DNA from: Culex pipiens pallens
Lineage: Eukaryota > Arthropoda > Insecta > Diptera > Culicidae
Direction: 5' to 3'
Length of the DNA stretch: 64,000 nt
Assembly: GCF_016801865.2 (NCBI RefSeq)
Contig: NC_068939.1
Coordinates: forward strand, 1,364,001 to 1,428,000
Below are positions 62,633 through 64,000 of the stretch, piece by piece (position 1 is the stretch's first letter; each line of letters begins with the position of its first letter). The notes under the pieces are model-generated. The model searched no databases and had not been told where the DNA came from. It worked only from the letters and a program-made list of their open reading frames with translations. A program made the translations under genes and the position numbers.

Positions 62633-64000
62633 TCACAGATCACAGATGCAATTTTAAAGAATTTGCTCATGAGCCCACTTTGCAACTATCGTTGGCTCCA
62701 ACTGATGCATGCTGTTCCCATTAATATTGGATGGGGACAACACTTTTGTCGTAGAAATCTCCGCCTCATTGCATGCTGACAGACAAAGTTCAGTCAATGG
62801 GTGATGTGGGCTGCCCGGTCGGATGTAAAGTTTGACTGGCAAACATTAATCCAATTTGTTGGGATTATGTTAGGGCCGATCTAGTTGGTAAGACAAGGAC
62901 TTTTTTATTAAATTTTCCATAACGATCTTTCATCCTTCGAACAAATAAAGAAAACTATCTAGAAGCTGACAAACTTGCAATCACAGGGAGTTTTAAAAGT
63001 GCAGTAAAAGAATTGAGTATTTTTTTTCCTTTAAAATGTAGAAAACAAACAACTGCCATGCACACAAGTGCCATCCGGGGTGGTAAACCCAACACTTCCG
63101 GGACAGTGCGAGAAAACGTGCGAAAAACTGTGTCATCAACATAAAACATAAGCACTGAATAATAAGGAAGACACGTACTAGTGCTGCTACGAGCTGCTCC
63201 CACCAGTTCCGATCTGGAAGGGAGGGGGAATAGAATCCGTTCCGACAGTTCCGCCGCAGTGTGAAGTGAAAATTTTATCCGCGTCTTATGTCGCCTAGGA
63301 AATTGCTGCTGATGTTCTTCTTGTTGTTGTTGTTGTTGGTGCTGTTGTTCTTTGTACAATTTGCTCCGACGGCAGTGTCTTGCACGTGGCACTGCCGACT
63401 TTCAAAGTCTTCTAAAGACAATCACATTGCTAGAGTTTCCCCCTTTATAGAGTTGATTGGAGCGCGTTCGATAGAAGGGTGGCAATTTCCGGTGCAGGGT
63501 TACTGGAACCGGTTCGAAAGTTACCTGTTGTTGGTAATGTACAACAACTGGTATCATTGGTATTGCAAACCCTACCCCATTGTAGCTTCCTTCTCCAAGG
63601 ACGGTCGCGTTCAAAGTGTTTCCTCATAACACCTTCGTCCCGTTTTGGATCAATTCAATCTTCCGGCTTCACAGCATCGATCACTGCCACTTCCGGATAG
63701 CACAGCTGCTGAACCTTCCGTTTGCTCTTGGAGGTGGTGGGTGAACTGTTTCTAAGAAAATTAGTTCTGTTGTTTGTGTTAGTTTGGCTCCCGAAACAGC
63801 TCAAGTTACATGGGGGAATTCAATACTTTTCCTCGCCGAGAACAGACCCGACCCTGGAACTCATTTATTGCGCCAATCGATGGTTCAAGACGGAAGGGGC
63901 TGTAAAAGAATGTCCCCTTGGAGTGTGCCAAGCCGAATGTCCCTGCTCCGCGAAGCTACAGTAAAAAGCTGAACCGAGGTTGAGTTTTCCTTCGCTTGCG
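62633..64000. other. Window end, no gene supported
   Basis: It holds a GTT/CAA trinucleotide run at 63320-63350 (read as poly-Leu/Val in the plus frame 63288-63629 and poly-Gln in the minus frame 62955-63392). The plus frame starts with a very hydrophobic, signal-like run produced by this repeat. Nothing downstream looks conserved and no splice signals frame it convincingly. Confidence 0.4.

Larger units (their letters stand above)
12744..64000 (+). other. Putative giant first intron (donor at 12744, acceptor not in view)
   Basis: Starting from the consensus GTAAGT, I found no convincing coding exon with conserved protein sequence on the plus strand to the end of the window. The stretch is AT-rich, full of inserted elements, and its open frames are short and low in information. 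If the exon call is right, the intron exceeds 51 kb. Alternatively the acceptor is a small exon I missed, and later parts are intergenic. Confidence 0.35.

Noticed and set aside
63288..63629. Frame starting with a strong signal-peptide-like run (MSPRKLLLMFFLLLLLLVLL)
   Set aside because: The hydrophobic run is produced by a TTG/GTT repeat that reads as poly-Gln on the other strand. The downstream sequence shows no conserved features. It is the frame most worth checking against RNA data.

Overview
The window reads as non-coding nuclear DNA of a mosquito (Culicidae). Culex is the best guess: there are dimeric tRNA-like SINEs reminiscent of the Culex Twin SINE, many TA-, TAA- and 8-bp-TSD MITEs, an AT-rich background and very long intergenic or intronic stretches. 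The organism call is inference. There is no bacterial, viral or complete protein-coding gene here, and nearly every open frame longer than 60 codons looks like chance.

Layout. (1) Positions 1-11266 are a near-continuous satellite of a 9-bp unit (ATGACCAAA), about 1,250 copies, with clear higher-order structure. The period is divisible by three, so most frames stay open for hundreds to thousands of codons on both strands; these are artefacts, not genes. (2) Positions 11267-12743 are GC-richer single-copy DNA that looks like the 5' end of a plus-strand gene. It has an Inr (TCAGTC) with a correctly spaced DPE-like motif near 12038, a long leader, a 5-codon uORF, and a 52-nt first coding exon (12692-12743) encoding a signal-peptide start (MSRIIKIVLTTLLLWRL) ending at AG|GTAAGT. 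(3) From 12744 to the window end I find no second exon with confidence. The simplest reading is one giant first intron of at least 51 kb, loaded with transposable elements.

The transposon landscape is the best-supported content. It includes two non-autonomous hAT-type elements with exact 8-bp target duplications (39197-41223 and 55996-57239). A 1,486-bp TA-flanked foldback element has 683-bp arms and internal IR/DR-like repeats (19484-20969). Other TA-flanked MITEs lie at 13294, 17318, 33440 and 44615. A SINE at 41425-41815 has a 16-bp duplication, and three more SINE copies lie at 24 kb and 61 kb. A 117-bp retroposed fragment has a 22-bp duplication. Several families occur more than once in the window: the GAGCAGTTCTCT MITE, a 42-bp palindrome present three times, and the repeat at 50.6 and 62.2 kb. 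Between these lie long stretches in which I see no feature.
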